This document shows, in pieces, positions 34,986 through 46,353 of a DNA stretch of 64,000 nt. How positions within the stretch are numbered: the stretch's first letter is position 1; each line of letters starts with the position of its first letter. Source of the DNA: Castor canadensis (Eukaryota > Chordata > Mammalia > Rodentia > Castoridae); assembly GCF_047511655.1 (NCBI RefSeq), contig NC_133399.1, positions 4,095,333 through 4,159,332 of the forward strand. The letters run 5' to 3'. Below the pieces are notes generated by a model, which saw only the letters and a program-made list of their open reading frames with translations, was not told where the DNA came from and did not search any database. A program made the position numbers and the translations under genes.

Positions 34986-36660
34986 AAAGAACCTTTATTT
35001 TTTTAAGTTAACATGTGCATTAGTGAAAAAAAAACACACAGAGCAAAAAACAAAATCACCCATATCCACAAGCAGTACAGTTGAAATTCCCTAATTCCTG
35101 CATGTACACAGATTGATCCATTTTAGATAACTGAGATTGTATAGTCTGTGTCATACTTTTCCACCCATTGTGAATGGCATTAACTTAAAATCCCAAAGCA
35201 ACATGAATATTTTGACAACCAAGCATATACTACATCAACTCAAATATGTTAGAAGAATATTATAATCCTGCCTTCTTTGGGGACAAAAAATTCACTGAAG
35301 ACAGAAATGGCAACTGGCTTCTCCCTAGGCAGAAGTATTGGCAGAGTTACAATACTGCATTCCCCGAATGTTCCATTAACAGTGAGACATAAAGTGTCAG
35401 AGTACACTAAGCTTGTTCCCACTGTATTAATGTATCTACAGTTCAGACAGGAGGTACATACACATCAATAGCTCTCATCAAACTAAACCTGAGCACACCA
35501 GGACATAATTCTCCCTGTAGGCTTCCTTCTTCCCCTCAGCTGCCATCCTAATGAGGAAGTGCTACACACATTGCCCAAAGTTGGTAACAATTCTGGGTCC
35601 AAGATGCATCTTTTATGTTGATTATAAACTTTTTTAAATAGTTGGCTAATTCACTAGCTCTACTTTTCACCATACATGGTCACTGCAGGGAATCTAGAAA
35701 GTGTAGATGTTGTAACAATGAACTCTGTGCACAATAAACACAAGTACTTTACCAAATGCATATATGGACTTTTGGTTATAATTAATATCCATCTTCTAGA
35801 TGTGGACATACTAGCAAAAAGCTCTCCCTCACTCCTCCAGTGACTAACTTCAGATAGACACTAGCTCAAAGGAGTGGATTAATAAAGGGCACTCTTCCTA
35901 AATCTTAAAAAATGGCCATTTATGCAGAGAATATAAACTACTTCTAACATACTTTGGGCATTAGGACTTATACTTTAATACCAAGCAATATTAATGAAAT
36001 GCATATAGACCAAATGCTGGAGAACCTGCATCAACCTAACAGACACAGAACATAGTCTCTGAATACTTCCTTTCTACCACCCCACCTCTGCCACCACACA
36101 GTGAACTGTCAGCATACTCCCCAAGACATTACGTTTAACAATTTTATTCCCCAAATGCAACCATTTCTATGAAGTCACAAAAAATACTTCAAGAACACTG
36201 TTAGCCCTCTTTTTACATAATGCACTTTTAAACATCTCAAAAAATTAGATGTTCCCCCAAAATAATTAAATTTCACACTATACACACAGTATCATTGAAT
36301 TAAACTGTAGAAACCTAACAAAGACTATAATCTGGGAGGAACAATCTAGCCTAGAAACCTTCCCATGTCTATCAACCTTGTGGTCAGCTTTATGCATCTG
36401 TAATGTTTCCAGGGTATTTAATAATTTCACTGTGTAAGTGGTTTTAGAATTGTTTTTCTTACAAATTTTAACACAATATGTACTCCCTCTCCTTTTGTCA
36501 TCACTGACCACTTCTTTAACATACAGCGTTCAGACTAGATGTTGTATGTTAAGACTCATTTATCCTTTATATACAGTATACACATAGGAAAATAAACCAA
36601 AATACTTAGATATAAGCTACAATCAATCTTGCTTCACCAAACACACATTGGTACAAAGCC
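34985..36660. other. AT-rich segment, perhaps a retrocopied 3' UTR
   Basis: A uniform AT-rich stretch. On the minus strand it ends with AAAATAAAGG near 35005, which could be a polyadenylation signal. No protein domain is seen; short frames such as 35277-35471 and 36278-36511 are unsupported. I cannot name a parent transcript. Confidence 0.3.
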
Positions 36661-36789
36661 CTTTGTGCTTTTTCTCTCTCCCTCTCTCAGGCAGCAATCT
36701 TTGTGTCAGTTTCTAGCACAGACATTCTGAAATCTTTGGATTTCAGGAGGATTTTGGTTAGTTCATGGGATCATATGCCAAAAGTACCC

Positions 36790-36910
36790 AATAGAGTAAG
36801 GAGTGGTCAGTGTCTTCAGTGGTAGAGCATTTGCCTAGCATGTGTATTAACCTGACTTTAGACCCTGGAATCTGCCCCATCCCAAAAGACTTGAAAAGAA
36901 AATCTGCCCT
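36790..36910 (+). repeat. ID-like SINE
   Basis: gtgtcttcagtggtagagca, tttgcctagcatgtgtatta, then agaccctggaatctgcccca and an AAAAG tail. Confidence 0.6.
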
Positions 36911-37130
36911 ATTTGTCCCCTGCCCACAACTATACTGCATGTGTCAGAGACCACAGGGCCCATTGGGATTCCTTCCCTCGCTTATGATAAAGTCTCTTAA
37001 TGCATCCATGTGTTCTGCCTGGATTCTTCCACACCAAATGTGATGAATCTGATAGTTTTTGATCAGGGAACATACAATATTGCAAAACCAGGAGTTTCTT
37101 CCTCCAGTCAGTCCTCACCTAGCCTGACTT

Positions 37131-37136
37131 AGGAAT
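37131..37136. repeat. 6-bp target-site duplication of class II provirus (left, one mismatch)
   Basis: AGGAAT precedes the left LTR, and AGGAAC follows the right LTR at 52038-52043. Six bases is the usual size for betaretrovirus-like integration; one base has changed. Confidence 0.55.
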
Positions 37137-37716
37137 TGCCACAACCTGTTTGATGAGCTGCTTATCCTGACTAGGAGCAATGGGGAATGAAAAATAAAGA
37201 TGTGCAGACATATAGACACACTGACATGAAACAGAAAACTGGGATCAGGAGAACTACACATTCCTGGTGGGAAAAGAGAGTGCCTACCCAAGCCAGAGTG
37301 TTTATTTTATAGGTCAGTAAAAGGAAATGAATCAGGTAAAATGAAACTTCAACAATTCTTTGATCTAAGGTAAAAGGAATGGGGTGTGTTGGGCTAATTT
37401 TCCTAAGGCAATAGAAGCTTAATTACAACATATCTGATTTGGAAATCAAGGCATGCAGTACACCTTATTTATAAGTATTGATCAATCTGGCATAAAGGAG
37501 TTCCCTTACAGTACTGGTGTTTTATCTAGTTTTGCATCAGAGAGCTGGAATGCAGAGACAGCAAGCTATTTTCTCCAAGCAGATGTGGGAACCATAGGTC
37601 AAAGCACCAGGTACTGGGAAAAAAGAAGGTAGGAGAGGATTTGCAAGCTCCTACTCTGGAGAATCTCTGCATGCTCCATTTTTTCCCAGTCCAAGGTCCA
37701 TGCCTAATCCCCAACA
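37137..37716 (-). repeat. 3' LTR of class II provirus
   Basis: Starts TGCCACAACCTG and ends CCCCAACA on the plus strand. It aligns with 51472-52037, sharing catatagacacactgacat, tctagttttgcatcag and ccatgccta. On the minus strand TATAAAATAAA at 37320-37311 may serve as TATA box or polyadenylation signal. Confidence 0.88.
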
Positions 37717-37732
37717 TGTCCCCCTCTATTAA
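37717..37732 (-). other. Polypurine tract of class II provirus
   Basis: The minus strand reads TAATAGAGGGGGACA directly before the LTR start TGTTGGGG, the expected place of the plus-strand primer. Confidence 0.75.
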
Positions 37733-38049
37733 TTATTAAATATTCCCAATGCATTTTTACCTCTAATCCAAGGAGTCATTTTCTGATTCTTTGAACTCTG
37801 AGTCAAAGCAAACAAAAGAAACAAACCATTAGTATTTTAATACCAATGGAATACCAGAAGTAATGTTTCAGGGAATATAAAGGGTTAAATCCTTGTAATT
37901 CATCTAAGATAGTTTTTGCTATATTTACAAGAGCAGCCAACTGATCACACGCTCACTGCATAGCAAAAATTTGCTGTTTTAAAGCTTGGAGGTTATGGGA
38001 ATCATTATTTTTCCATAATCCCTTGAAACAAATGTGTTGGAAGCCTCCA

Positions 38050-39420
38050 TGGCACATTAAGTCTTGATGAAATTTCAGCATTTGAACCTCATCTCCTGGC
38101 TTGCAAAGCAGCTTGTAGAGAATTTAAATGGATATCAATTTTTTCATCTATAGCAACTTGTTGAAAGGCATAACTGACATTTTGTGTTAAAGTATTAATG
38201 TAATGAGCATTTTGAATACTTTGGGAGAGGGCTTCTGTAGCAGTAGTCATGGTGGCCATTGCAGTGATTACTGCTACAATTCCTGCCATCAAGAGCCCTA
38301 CAAATATTTTTTCTGATTTTATTTCTTTGACAACCTGTATCATGGTCCTGTGAAGTTTGTAGGTACCAAGATATAGGGGCTTTGTTTTACTATAAGTAGG
38401 CTGCCATTTATGTATTTGTCCACACATGAAGTTAAATTGCAGTTAGAACAAGAGATATCAAAAATAGTTCCATTTTTTGAAATGTTAATTGATCCAGCCA
38501 GTAAAGCAAAAGGATGTTGAACACAAGCTTGTAAGACTTTAACATTAATAGCCACTGGAGAAGCAAATATACATTGTTCCCATGATGCTCCCTTAGGGGG
38601 TGCCAGGGATTGTGTTTGTCATGACAGCAGGGAATGTGAGGTCAATTTGTAGCATTATATGACTCAGTGGCAATAGAACCAAAAAATTCTAGTTTTTTAT
38701 CAAGAAACTGAGTACCTTTCCATAACAGCACTTTTCAAAATAGGTGTGAGAGGGAGATAATGAAATTTCCCAAACATGTGGGTAAAGCAACCGCTTGTCC
38801 TATAAAATTATAATTAGTGAAAGTAGGAACCAGGTGTCCATTGGAGTGACCTCCAACCAGCTCAGAGTCATTAGTAAAAACTGATATAGATGGACTTTTC
38901 CAAGTAACTGCATAAAGCAGAGGTGAATGTGGCACAAAAGCCCAATGTACAAACCATTGGGATCCTGTACCATTTACCTGTTGATAAATGATGGTAATCA
39001 GAGCTCACAGGAGAACAGCAGGAATTTCTTCCAGTCCTCAGCCCTTAATAGCATTCTTGGCTATATCCACCAAGCATTTTATTTGACGCCAAGTTGGGTG
39101 GATAGATCCCTGGGTTGTTTTACTGCTTTTGTCAATGTAGTGATGTTGTCTATTGTAGGACTGGTAAGGGTGATTCCTTGTCAATTTCAGTGACAGAATC
39201 TCCTTTGGTTTGCTTTTAGATGGGCTTGAGCTCCTCTCCTCCATCGGGTGGAGATTCTACATCTGATGGCTGATGGGTCCCATGGGTCTTCATGAACCAT
39301 GATGGTACCCAAACTGGGTTTTCTACACCTTTAGAAAAAAGCACAAACATGGCCTTGACCCCATAAGATGGCCTAGGACCTTTCCAGGCCCCAATCATTA
39401 CATCTTTCAACAATATCTAT
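38050..39420 (-). pseudogene. env: Beta-like env remnant, overlapping the integrase end
   Basis: In order on the minus strand: an N-terminal leader with HPTWRQIKCLVDIA (about 39090), surface-subunit fragments at 38935-38735 and 38555-38340 (Cys-rich ISCSNCNLTSC), then a transmembrane subunit at 38427-38089 with a hydrophobic Gly/Ala segment (FVGLLMAGIVAVITAMA) and a helical repeat region. Frames change between these pieces and stops intervene. The leader resembles that of HERV-K/MMTV-type env. No intact membrane anchor end is readable to the left of 38089. Confidence 0.8.
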
Positions 39421-40132
39421 GGCAAAGGTTCTTTATTACAATGTTCCCAATGTTTTTCAGCTGGAGTAAAGCCAGATTCAGAGCAATTTTTAAAATTTAA
39501 AATAAGAAGAGCTTTGTTAGTTTCCTGTAATCAGGGAGATTTCTCCCCCTTCTTGTCTTTCTAATTGAAGTTTTAAAGTTTTGTGAGCTCGTTGCACTAT
39601 AGCTTGGCCTTGTGGATTATAGGGTATGCCTGTGGTATGAAGAATTTGGTAGGAGGAACAAAAAGCCTTGAAGGCAGTAGATGTATAGCCTGGGCCATTA
39701 TCAGCTTTAATTTGGAGCAGCTTGCCCATCACTGCAAAGGTGGCCAAAGAGTGATCTATGACATGGCGTTTTCTTCCCTTAATCTTGGAGAGGCAAAAAG
39801 AAAACCAGCATAAGTATGAATGACAACATGGACATAACACTGTTATTCAAAAGATGGAATGTGAGTAACATCCATCTGCCATAGTGTTAGAGGTCTGAGA
39901 CCATGAGGGTTAACTCCCTCAGTTGGCACAGGCAAATGAGGAGCACAACTTGAACACCATTTAACAATTTGTTGAGCTTGTTCTTGGGTGATATGAAAAT
40001 GTTTGTGGACAGCTTTGGAGTTTTGGTGGAAGTGTGAATGAATTGTATGGCCTGGTTCATTGGTGAGGAGATAGCCACCTGTAAAACTAATGGAGAAACC
40101 AAGGCATCTGCCTGGCAATTGCCCTCTGCCAA
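39216..40132 (-). pseudogene. pol: Beta-like integrase, catalytic Glu replaced
   Basis: The zinc-binding region has HSHFHQN...KHFHIT then WCSSC. The first core Asp is in WQMDVTHIP (about 39870), the second in IKADNGPGY (about 39705). The third, normally Glu, is Gln in AIVQRAH: codon CAA at 39594-39592 instead of GAA. The C-terminal domain continues at 39413-39216 (GAWKGPRPS, VWVPSWFMK). Several frame changes occur, for example near 39840. It is inactive on two counts. Confidence 0.83.
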
Positions 40133-40670
40133 CAGCTCAGGAAGACTAGAGATGGCCTATAAAATAGGGACATTGGTGTTGTTGTAATAAAGCCCTTAAC
40201 TGATGGAATAGCTTAAAAAGCTGTTCATCTTGGGTGTGTCCTATATAGGCATACATAGTCATTGTCTGTGTACAAATTGAAAGGAACAAGAGCAAAGTCC
40301 TGACAAGTCAATATAACTGCTGGAAACTCACCATGATGAGCAGTGGAAAAACCTGTTTGTACCACCTTTTGTCCTTGACAGGAAAAGTAAGAAGCATTTC
40401 CAGAACCTGAAGCATCAGTAAAAATCACAAGAGCCTGAGGCATGGGATACTCTCAGATATTGTGAGGAATTATAAAAGCATGCTGAGAAGCAAAATTAAG
40501 ATGTTTAGAGGAAGGTAAATGTTCTCCAGGCTGTCCTGTAAAGTTAGCTAATGTATTTTGCCACATGGTATCAGTATACCATAACCAAGCCTGTTGTTCC
40601 TCGGTAAATGGCACAATAATAAGGGATGGGTCTAGTCCTACCAGTTGTACAGTATGAAAATGTCCCATGG
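40133..40670 (-). pseudogene. pol: Beta-like RNase H remnant
   Basis: LVIFTDASGSGNAS at about 40430 and LYTDNDYVC at about 40270 carry two of the catalytic Asp residues, and HGEFPAVI holds a Glu at the second position. The later part up to integrase is out of frame. The segment 40668-40453 (EEQQAWLWYTDTMWQ) is the RT connection. Confidence 0.75.
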
Positions 40671-41770
40671 CTATTTATTTTGCTACTATATTATGGTAAG
40701 GAGTGATCATCCTAGCCAGTAAGTGAGGTAAATACCACCAATCTAGTATTCCCTGAGACTGCCAAAGAACTTCTGTGGGTAGACTTGTAGTAAGTAAAAT
40801 AAGAAGCTGTATTGGTTGAGAATAATCAACACGAGTTCTCTGAGAGTTATGAATTTCTCATTCAACCTTAGCCAGGGCCATACAACCCTCTGGTGTAACA
40901 TATCTAGGAGTTGATAGTTTAGTGTTTCCCTATAAAATTTTAAAGAGAGGAAACACTTCACAGGTATTAAGTTTGAAGGCAGGAAGCAGCCAATTTATAT
41001 CACCTAATAATTTATGGAAATCATTTAAAGTTTTTAAATTATCTTTACAGACTCCTGTTTTTGGGGTGAGGACAGTACATCCCTCAATAAGCTGTCCCAA
41101 ATGTGAAAAGGGAGGTTCTTTTTGTACCTTTTCTGGAGCTACAATAAGACCCCATTATGGCAATTGTTTAAGCACATTAGCAAATAGATTTTGGAGGATA
41201 TCTAAATTAGTGTGGCTAAGTAAAATATCATCCATAAAATGAACAATATAAGCTTGATTAAATTTTTGTCTTAAAGACTCCAAGTCTGAACCAACAAACT
41301 CTTGACACACAGTAGTGCTTTTTGTCATGCCCTAAGGCAAAACCTTCCAATGATAACATTTACAAGGAGCCTGACGATTAGGCATGGATAAAGAAAAAGC
41401 AAGTTTGTCTGTATCTTCCTCATGTAATGGAATGTTAAAAAAGCAATCTTTTAAATTAATAATAAAGAGATAGTTTTGTAGGGTAATGGCAGTGGGTAAA
41501 GAAGCCCAGGTTGTAAAGACCCCTGGGTTGCATAATTTTATTGATAGCTCTTAGATCCTGTAGCAAACACCATTTGCCTGATTTTTTCTTAATGACAAAA
41601 GTAGGTGTATTTCATGGACTATGAGATATTTCTTTATGTCCTGCTTATAACTGCTCCTGAATTAAGGCCTGTGCTGCTGCTAATTTCTCCCCTGTTAGGG
41701 CCCATTGATCTACCCATATTGGCTTACTATTGAGCCAAGTGATTTTACTAGCTGTGTGAAATGGGAGGGA
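40671..41770 (-). pseudogene. pol: Beta-like reverse transcriptase remnant
   Basis: An N-terminal block near 41560 ([10 protein letters not shown]) and the catalytic IVHFMDDILLSHTN at about 41255-41215 are clear; Phe precedes MDD. Between them there are multiple stops and at least two indels, and a stop follows near 41160. The PRIW-like start around 41730 (ITWLNSKPIWVDQWALTGEK) matches beta-type RT. Confidence 0.82.
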
Positions 41771-41771
41771 G

Positions 41772-42255
41772 TTAATCAGGGCCTCCTCTAAAACAATGTG
41801 TAGGAGATTTCTCATATCCCAATCCCATATGAGGAGGACGGGGCATAGAAGAGATGGGTTCCTTTATTCTCTGTTGACTCTTTCCTAGGCCCTTACAAGG
41901 ATCAAAACCCTGTTGTAATATCATATATGAAACCTGAGCACGTGGGCTATATAAAACAGCTCTCATTTCCTGTAAAACATCTCTTCCCAATAAATTTACT
42001 GGCAAATCTTTTAGCACACATGGTAAAAAGATGCCAGAATGTCCTTCCTCATCATGCCAAGAGATGGTGCAAGCACCGTGTAAAGGAGCTGTGGCAGAGC
42101 CAACCCCTTTTAAATCTGCTGTAGTCTGAACACAAGGCTGTGTGGCTGGCAATGTCACTCTGTAATTATGGAAACATCCGCTCCGGTGTCTAACAATCCC
42201 ATAAACTGGTTGCCATTTAAAAATAGAGCCTTCTCGGGACAGTCAGAAGCAACTC
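41772..42255 (-). pseudogene. pro: Beta-like protease with DTGAD and G-patch tail
   Basis: On the minus strand MGLLDTGADVSII at about 42210-42172 is the catalytic site; a stop follows within a few codons. In the next frame 42158-41772 continues the domain (HSGIFLPCVLKDLPVNLLGR) and ends in a Gly-rich tail with LGKSQQRIKEPI, like the G-patch of betaretroviral proteases. One frameshift near 42165 breaks it. Confidence 0.82.
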
Positions 42256-42262
42256 GTACCCA

Positions 42263-42694
42263 CTAAACATGATCGGAATGACCAAACCCTTTTTCTCCCT
42301 GTGGCGTGTCCGTGAGCACTTTTCCTACCCTTACATTGGGAAGGATTACCAACTGTGCCATCTTGTCTGTGGGAGCAATAGCTACAAAAGTCTGAGGAGC
42401 TTGAGCAAGAATTGTAAGTTTTCCCATAAAATTTTGATCAACAACTCCAGGATGTGTTTGCAGACCCTTTAATGTCATATTATTTCTTCCCCAAATTAAT
42501 CCTATTGTCCCTTCTGGTAATGGCCCATAGACTCCTGTAGGGATTGCCTGAGTTCCCATCTCAGGAAGGGAGGGATTGAGATGTAGTCCTGCCCTTCCAG
42601 GGGCGGCACAAATGAGGTCTGTAATGGTGACCCCACTGGTCTTTTCTGGAAGATGGTGAGTGTCCTTCCTGTTTAAGGGGACCAGGGCCCCCAT
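42263..42694 (-). pseudogene. Retroviral dUTPase domain (open)
   Basis: An open stretch of 143 codons with the five dUTPase motifs in order: APGRAGLHL (motif 1), IGLIWGRNN (2), HPGVVDQNFMGKL (3), DKMAQLVILP (4) and GEKGFGHS (5). dUTPase removes dUTP; in betaretroviruses it is fused upstream of protease. Several active-site positions differ (for example Asn after Asp-Gln in motif 3, His in motif 5), so activity is doubtful. It is expressed only through Gag-Pro frameshifting in live viruses. Confidence 0.85.
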
Positions 42695-43629
42695 GAGTTT
42701 CTCTGCTGCCTTTGTAATATTCGCCCTTCTATATCAGGTTGTGAGTGACACTCATTAGCCCAGTGATGGCCACGTTTGAAACAAGGACATATTCCTGGGG
42801 GGGGGGGTTGTCCTTGTCCAAAGGATCCAGCAGGTGGCGCATTTGCCTTTATGACATTCTTTAGCAAAATGACTTTTTTTTACAATTAGAACAGACACCT
42901 CCTTTTGAAGGGCGTAAGGGTTCCTTCAGAATGGCTGCTAATGCCATTCCCTGAGTGTAGCCTTCGTCTATATCTGAACAAAGCTGAATCATGTCTTGTA
43001 AGGAAGCCATTTTTCTATAAGGTCTGAGAGCTTCCTTACAATGTTTGTTAGCATTTTCAAAGGCTATTTGTTTTACAAGGAGAGTACCCAGTTCAGGTTC
43101 CCCAACAGTTCTACACATATGATGTAATAGGCAAGCCACAAAGTCTTGAAAAGTCTCCTCAGGAACTTGATGTAGTTTAGTAATTTCTTGGGTCTTATCT
43201 CCTTTAGTGGGAAGCTCTTTCCACGCTCTGGTGGCAGTGATACCCCTTTGGTCATATGTTAGCGGGGGATAATTTAATTGACTTTGCAAGCCTGTATGGT
43301 CCCCTTGACCTAGGAACATATCTGCAGTGATTGGTATTCCATGATTAACACTGCAGGTGGCTTGTTCTTTACCTATTTCATTTTAGCTAGTTTTCCATAA
43401 TAAATAATGTCCAGGTCTAAGACAAGCTTTAGCAACAGCCATCCAATCATCAGGAGGGAAGCAGAGCCAGCAGCAATGCTGTTCAACAGTTGCTGTGTAA
43501 ATGGAGCTGTAGCCCTGTACATAGTACAATCTTCCTTGAGTTCTTTTAAAGTTTTAAATGGAGTGGGTTCATAATGCCTCTGAGGCTCCCCTGCAGCTGG
43601 ATCAGTTTGTTCAAAAACTGGGTATATAT
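42673..43629 (-). pseudogene. gag: Beta-like gag, capsid C-terminal part and nucleocapsid
   Basis: The frame 43319-42861 carries capsid text: TRAWKELPTKGDKTQEITKL then FVACLLHHM and LVKQIAFENANKHCKEALRP. A first knuckle begins CSNCKKKSFC but is cut by a shift. The second, CPCFKRGHHWANEC at about 42790-42750, has Phe in place of the second Cys. The earlier capsid text lies at 43629-43320 in broken frames and continues beyond the LINE-1 at 50721. Confidence 0.8.
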
Positions 43630-43638
43630 TAAAACCAG
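43630..43638. repeat. LINE-1 target-site duplication, left
   Basis: TAAAACCAG at 43630-43638 recurs at 50712-50720. The site reads TT/AAAA, which is the LINE-1 endonuclease preference. Confidence 0.85.
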
Positions 43639-45100
43639 GGAGATTCCAAGATGGCGGCTAGAGGTAGGAAGCAGAAAGCGAGCCTCCTATAGTGAAATCT
43701 TGGAGAGACGCTGGAGACACACATTGCAGGCATAATCACCGAGAAAAGGCATAACTTTGACCCCTCCACATCTCCAGCCGGCGCAGAGAATCTCCACTTC
43801 ACGTTAAACGGAGAACCGAGGAGGCCCCCGGGCCGCCAGTGGCCGGCGCCCATACGGCTTGGGAAGACGCGGACCAGGTGAGCTTCGCGGTACCGCGGTT
43901 CCCCCACAGACAAGCCTGGGCCAGAGCAGCATAGCCCCCTGGACAGACTGACCTCCACCCGGGAAAAAAAAGAGAAACTGAGTACTAAGCAATAAGAACA
44001 GTTAAGACACGCTGGAAAGAGGGTGGGGCGCCCTGAGCGCTGAAGATTGGGGGAAGGGAATCCTTCCCGGGACTGTAAATAAACGAGCCGGGCGGGCCGG
44101 AGAGGCTCTGGCGGGAGCGGGGCGCGCCAGCAACCAGGAGCGGGGACGCTTGTGAGAGGAGGGAAGACCCACTTCCCACGTGAACTGTAAATAAACACGC
44201 AGGCCTGACAACGCGGGGCAGTGTCGCCTTTCCCAGTGCTTGGAAAGGGAAAAGCCTGTAGCAGAGGCCCCCCTCCCCCGCACAGGAGAACTCTGAGCAA
44301 ACAAAGCCTGTGGGACCAGGTGAGTGCTAAGCTCACCCCAGAGATCTGCATAAATAACGCCGCCAGCTACAGGCTGAGAGCAGCAGGCAGGCAAGCCACA
44401 GTTGCAGACACCACTCTCAGAACTGCCTCCAGACGCTTTTTTTTCTTTTTCTCCCTACCTTTGATGAGAGAACAACCGAATTACACCTGCAAGCCGAAAA
44501 ACTTACTGAAACTATTGCATTTGAACTGGGGACACTTGGTGGGGCTTTTTTTTTATTTTTTCTTCTGTGTGTGTGTGAGTGTAGTTTTGTTCTACTTTAT
44601 GCATCCCCTTTGATGAGACAACTACAGAACAACATCTGAGGCACCAACTCCAGGACTGGAGATTGAGACGGACATCCAAATTATTAAGACTGAAATTGCA
44701 TTGCATATAAACTTGGAAGTTTTTTGGTTTTTTTTTTTTTTTTAATTTCCTATTTTCCATTTTATTTTAATTCATTTTTATAAATAGATATTACTTTCAT
44801 ATACTTATTTTTTATTTTTTTTATCTTTGATTTTCAATCCTCTCTCTGTCTCTCTATTGTCTGTTCAGCTTACTGTGGATTAGTACACTAACACTCCCTG
44901 TTTATACCTTTGAAACTCTCTTGTCTGATACCTTGTTCTGCTTTCTCCCTCTTGTCTGTATATTTGTTTTCCCCTTTTCTTTAACTTCTTGCTTTCCATC
45001 TCAGCTCACTCTTCCGTTCTCAATATTACCATTGTTATTATTACAAGCTAGAAAATACTTAATTACACACAGTACAGGGACAGTAACAACACCAAGGACA
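43639..45100 (+). promoter_or_regulatory. LINE-1 5' UTR / internal promoter
   Basis: The sense promoter region starts with a YY1-type site CAAGATGGCGG (43647-43657) near the first base, as in primate L1. The first 700 bases are CpG- and GC-rich, consistent with an internal RNA polymerase II promoter that is usually methylated. Two related sections are seen at 44460-44545 and 44605-44720 (tttgatgaga...gcatttgaactggg / tttgatgaga...gcattgcatataaactt), suggesting an internal duplication. T-rich runs follow at 44715-44830. Confidence 0.8.
43647..43657 (+). promoter_or_regulatory. YY1-like site at the L1 5' end
   Basis: CAAGATGGCGG at nine bases from the L1 start. In human L1 the same motif sets accurate transcription initiation. 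The minus-strand L1 at 60.4 kb has the eroded form (CCAAGATGGTGG). Confidence 0.8.
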
Positions 45101-46303
45101 ATGACAGGAAGACAGAAAAAACAAGGAAACCAGTTTCCCCACAGCAAAAAATTAGTACAGGAACCAGAGGGGAATGAAGAGAACAGAAACTCAGAGCCAG
45201 ACTCGAACAAAATGAAGATAAACTATGCCAAAGGACCCAATGAAGCCTACAAGAATAATTTAAAAGAAGACATACTACAAGTACTCAATGAGAATTTTAT
45301 AGAGATGATACTGGATAGGGTCAACCAAAATGTACAGGAGACACTCAAGAAATTCCAAGACAATAAAAATAGAGAATTTGAAAAAGCAAAAGAAGAAATA
45401 AAGGAAACCATAGAAGCACTGTATAAACACCAAAGTGAAAGAGAGAACACAATGAATAAATGGATAAATGAACTCAGGACAAAAATAGACAACAATAAAG
45501 AAGAAAACAGCCAGGATATGGAAAACCTCAGAAAAAAGAACGAAACAGAACTGCAAAACAAAACGGAAAGCCAATCCAGCAGAATAGAACAAACAGAAGA
45601 CAGAATCTCAGAACTTGAAGATGAAATGGTAATTAAAGGAAAAACCGAAGAACTATTAATTAAACAACTCAAGACCTGTGAAAAGAAAATGCAAGAACTC
45701 ACCGACTCCATCAAAAGACCAAACTTGAGAATCATGGGCATCGAAGAAGGAGAAGAGGTGCAAGCGAAGGGAATGCGTAATATATTCAACAAAATAATAA
45801 CGGAAAATTTCCCAAATCTAGAGAAAGATATTCCCATACAAATGCAAGAGGCCTCCAGGACACCAAACAGACCAGATCAAAATAGAACTACTCCACGACA
45901 TATCATCATTAAAACAACAAGTTCAGAAACTAAGGAAAGAATATTGAAGGCTGCAAGAGAGAAAAAACAAGTAACATACAAAGGTAAACCCATCAAAATC
46001 ACAGCAGACTTCTCAACAGAAACATTAAAAGCAAGAAGAGCGTGGGGTGAGATCTTCCGGGCACTGAATGAAAATAACTTCAACCCCAGGATACTCTACC
46101 CAGCAAAGTTATCATTCAAAATAGATGGAGCAATAAAAGTCTTCCATGATAAGCAGAAACTAAAACAATATGTGACCACAAAGCCACCATTACAAAAGAT
46201 TCTGCAAGGGATCCTGCACACAGAAAGTGACACCCAACTTAACCATGAAAAGGCAGGCAGCACCAAACCACAGGATAAGAAAAAGCAAGACAGTAGAGAG
46301 TAA
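45101..46303 (+). CDS. LINE-1 ORF1 protein (RNA-binding chaperone)
   Basis: I choose the ATG at 45101 (MTGRQKKQGNQF), giving 400 codons; the frame is open further upstream to 44921 but that part is hydrophobic and unlike ORF1p. ORF1p trimerises and packages L1 RNA with ORF2p in cytoplasmic particles. A long Glu/Lys-rich coiled coil lies at about residues 45-200, then an RRM-like domain (RPNLRIMGIEEGEE at about 205) and a basic C-terminal domain (REKKQVTYKGKPIKI, then ARRAWGEIFRALNENNFNPR at about 310-330). It is a little longer than human or mouse ORF1p (about 340-370). It is intact. Confidence 0.93.
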   Translation: MTGRQKKQGNQFPHSKKLVQEPEGNEENRNSEPDSNKMKINYAKGPNEAYKNNLKEDILQVLNENFIEMILDRVNQNVQETLKKFQDNKNREFEKAKEEIKETIEALYKHQSERENTMNKWINELRTKIDNNKEENSQDMENLRKKNETELQNKTESQSSRIEQTEDRISELEDEMVIKGKTEELLIKQLKTCEKKMQELTDSIKRPNLRIMGIEEGEEVQAKGMRNIFNKIITENFPNLEKDIPIQMQEASRTPNRPDQNRTTPRHIIIKTTSSETKERILKAAREKKQVTYKGKPIKITADFSTETLKARRAWGEIFRALNENNFNPRILYPAKLSFKIDGAIKVFHDKQKLKQYVTTKPPLQKILQGILHTESDTQLNHEKAGSTKPQDKKKQDSRE

Positions 46304-46353
46304 CATCAAGTTAGGTACACACAATCAAACCTTCAAACAACTAAGATAACTAA
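46304..46353 (+). other. LINE-1 inter-ORF spacer
   Basis: Fifty bases between the ORF1 stop and the ORF2 start, with stops (TAA at 46301 and 46336). ORF2 is thought to be translated by reinitiation across this spacer. Confidence 0.75.

Noticed and set aside
43629..44394. Overlapping GC-rich minus-strand frames of 130-240 codons
   Set aside because: They are antisense to the CpG-rich L1 5' UTR, where stops are scarce by composition; no domain is seen.
44921..45100. N-terminal extension of the LINE-1 ORF1 frame (60 extra codons)
   Set aside because: It is hydrophobic and T-rich-derived, unlike ORF1p, and the disrupted minus-strand copy also shows its ORF1 similarity starting at MTGRQ; the 45101 ATG is the sensible start.
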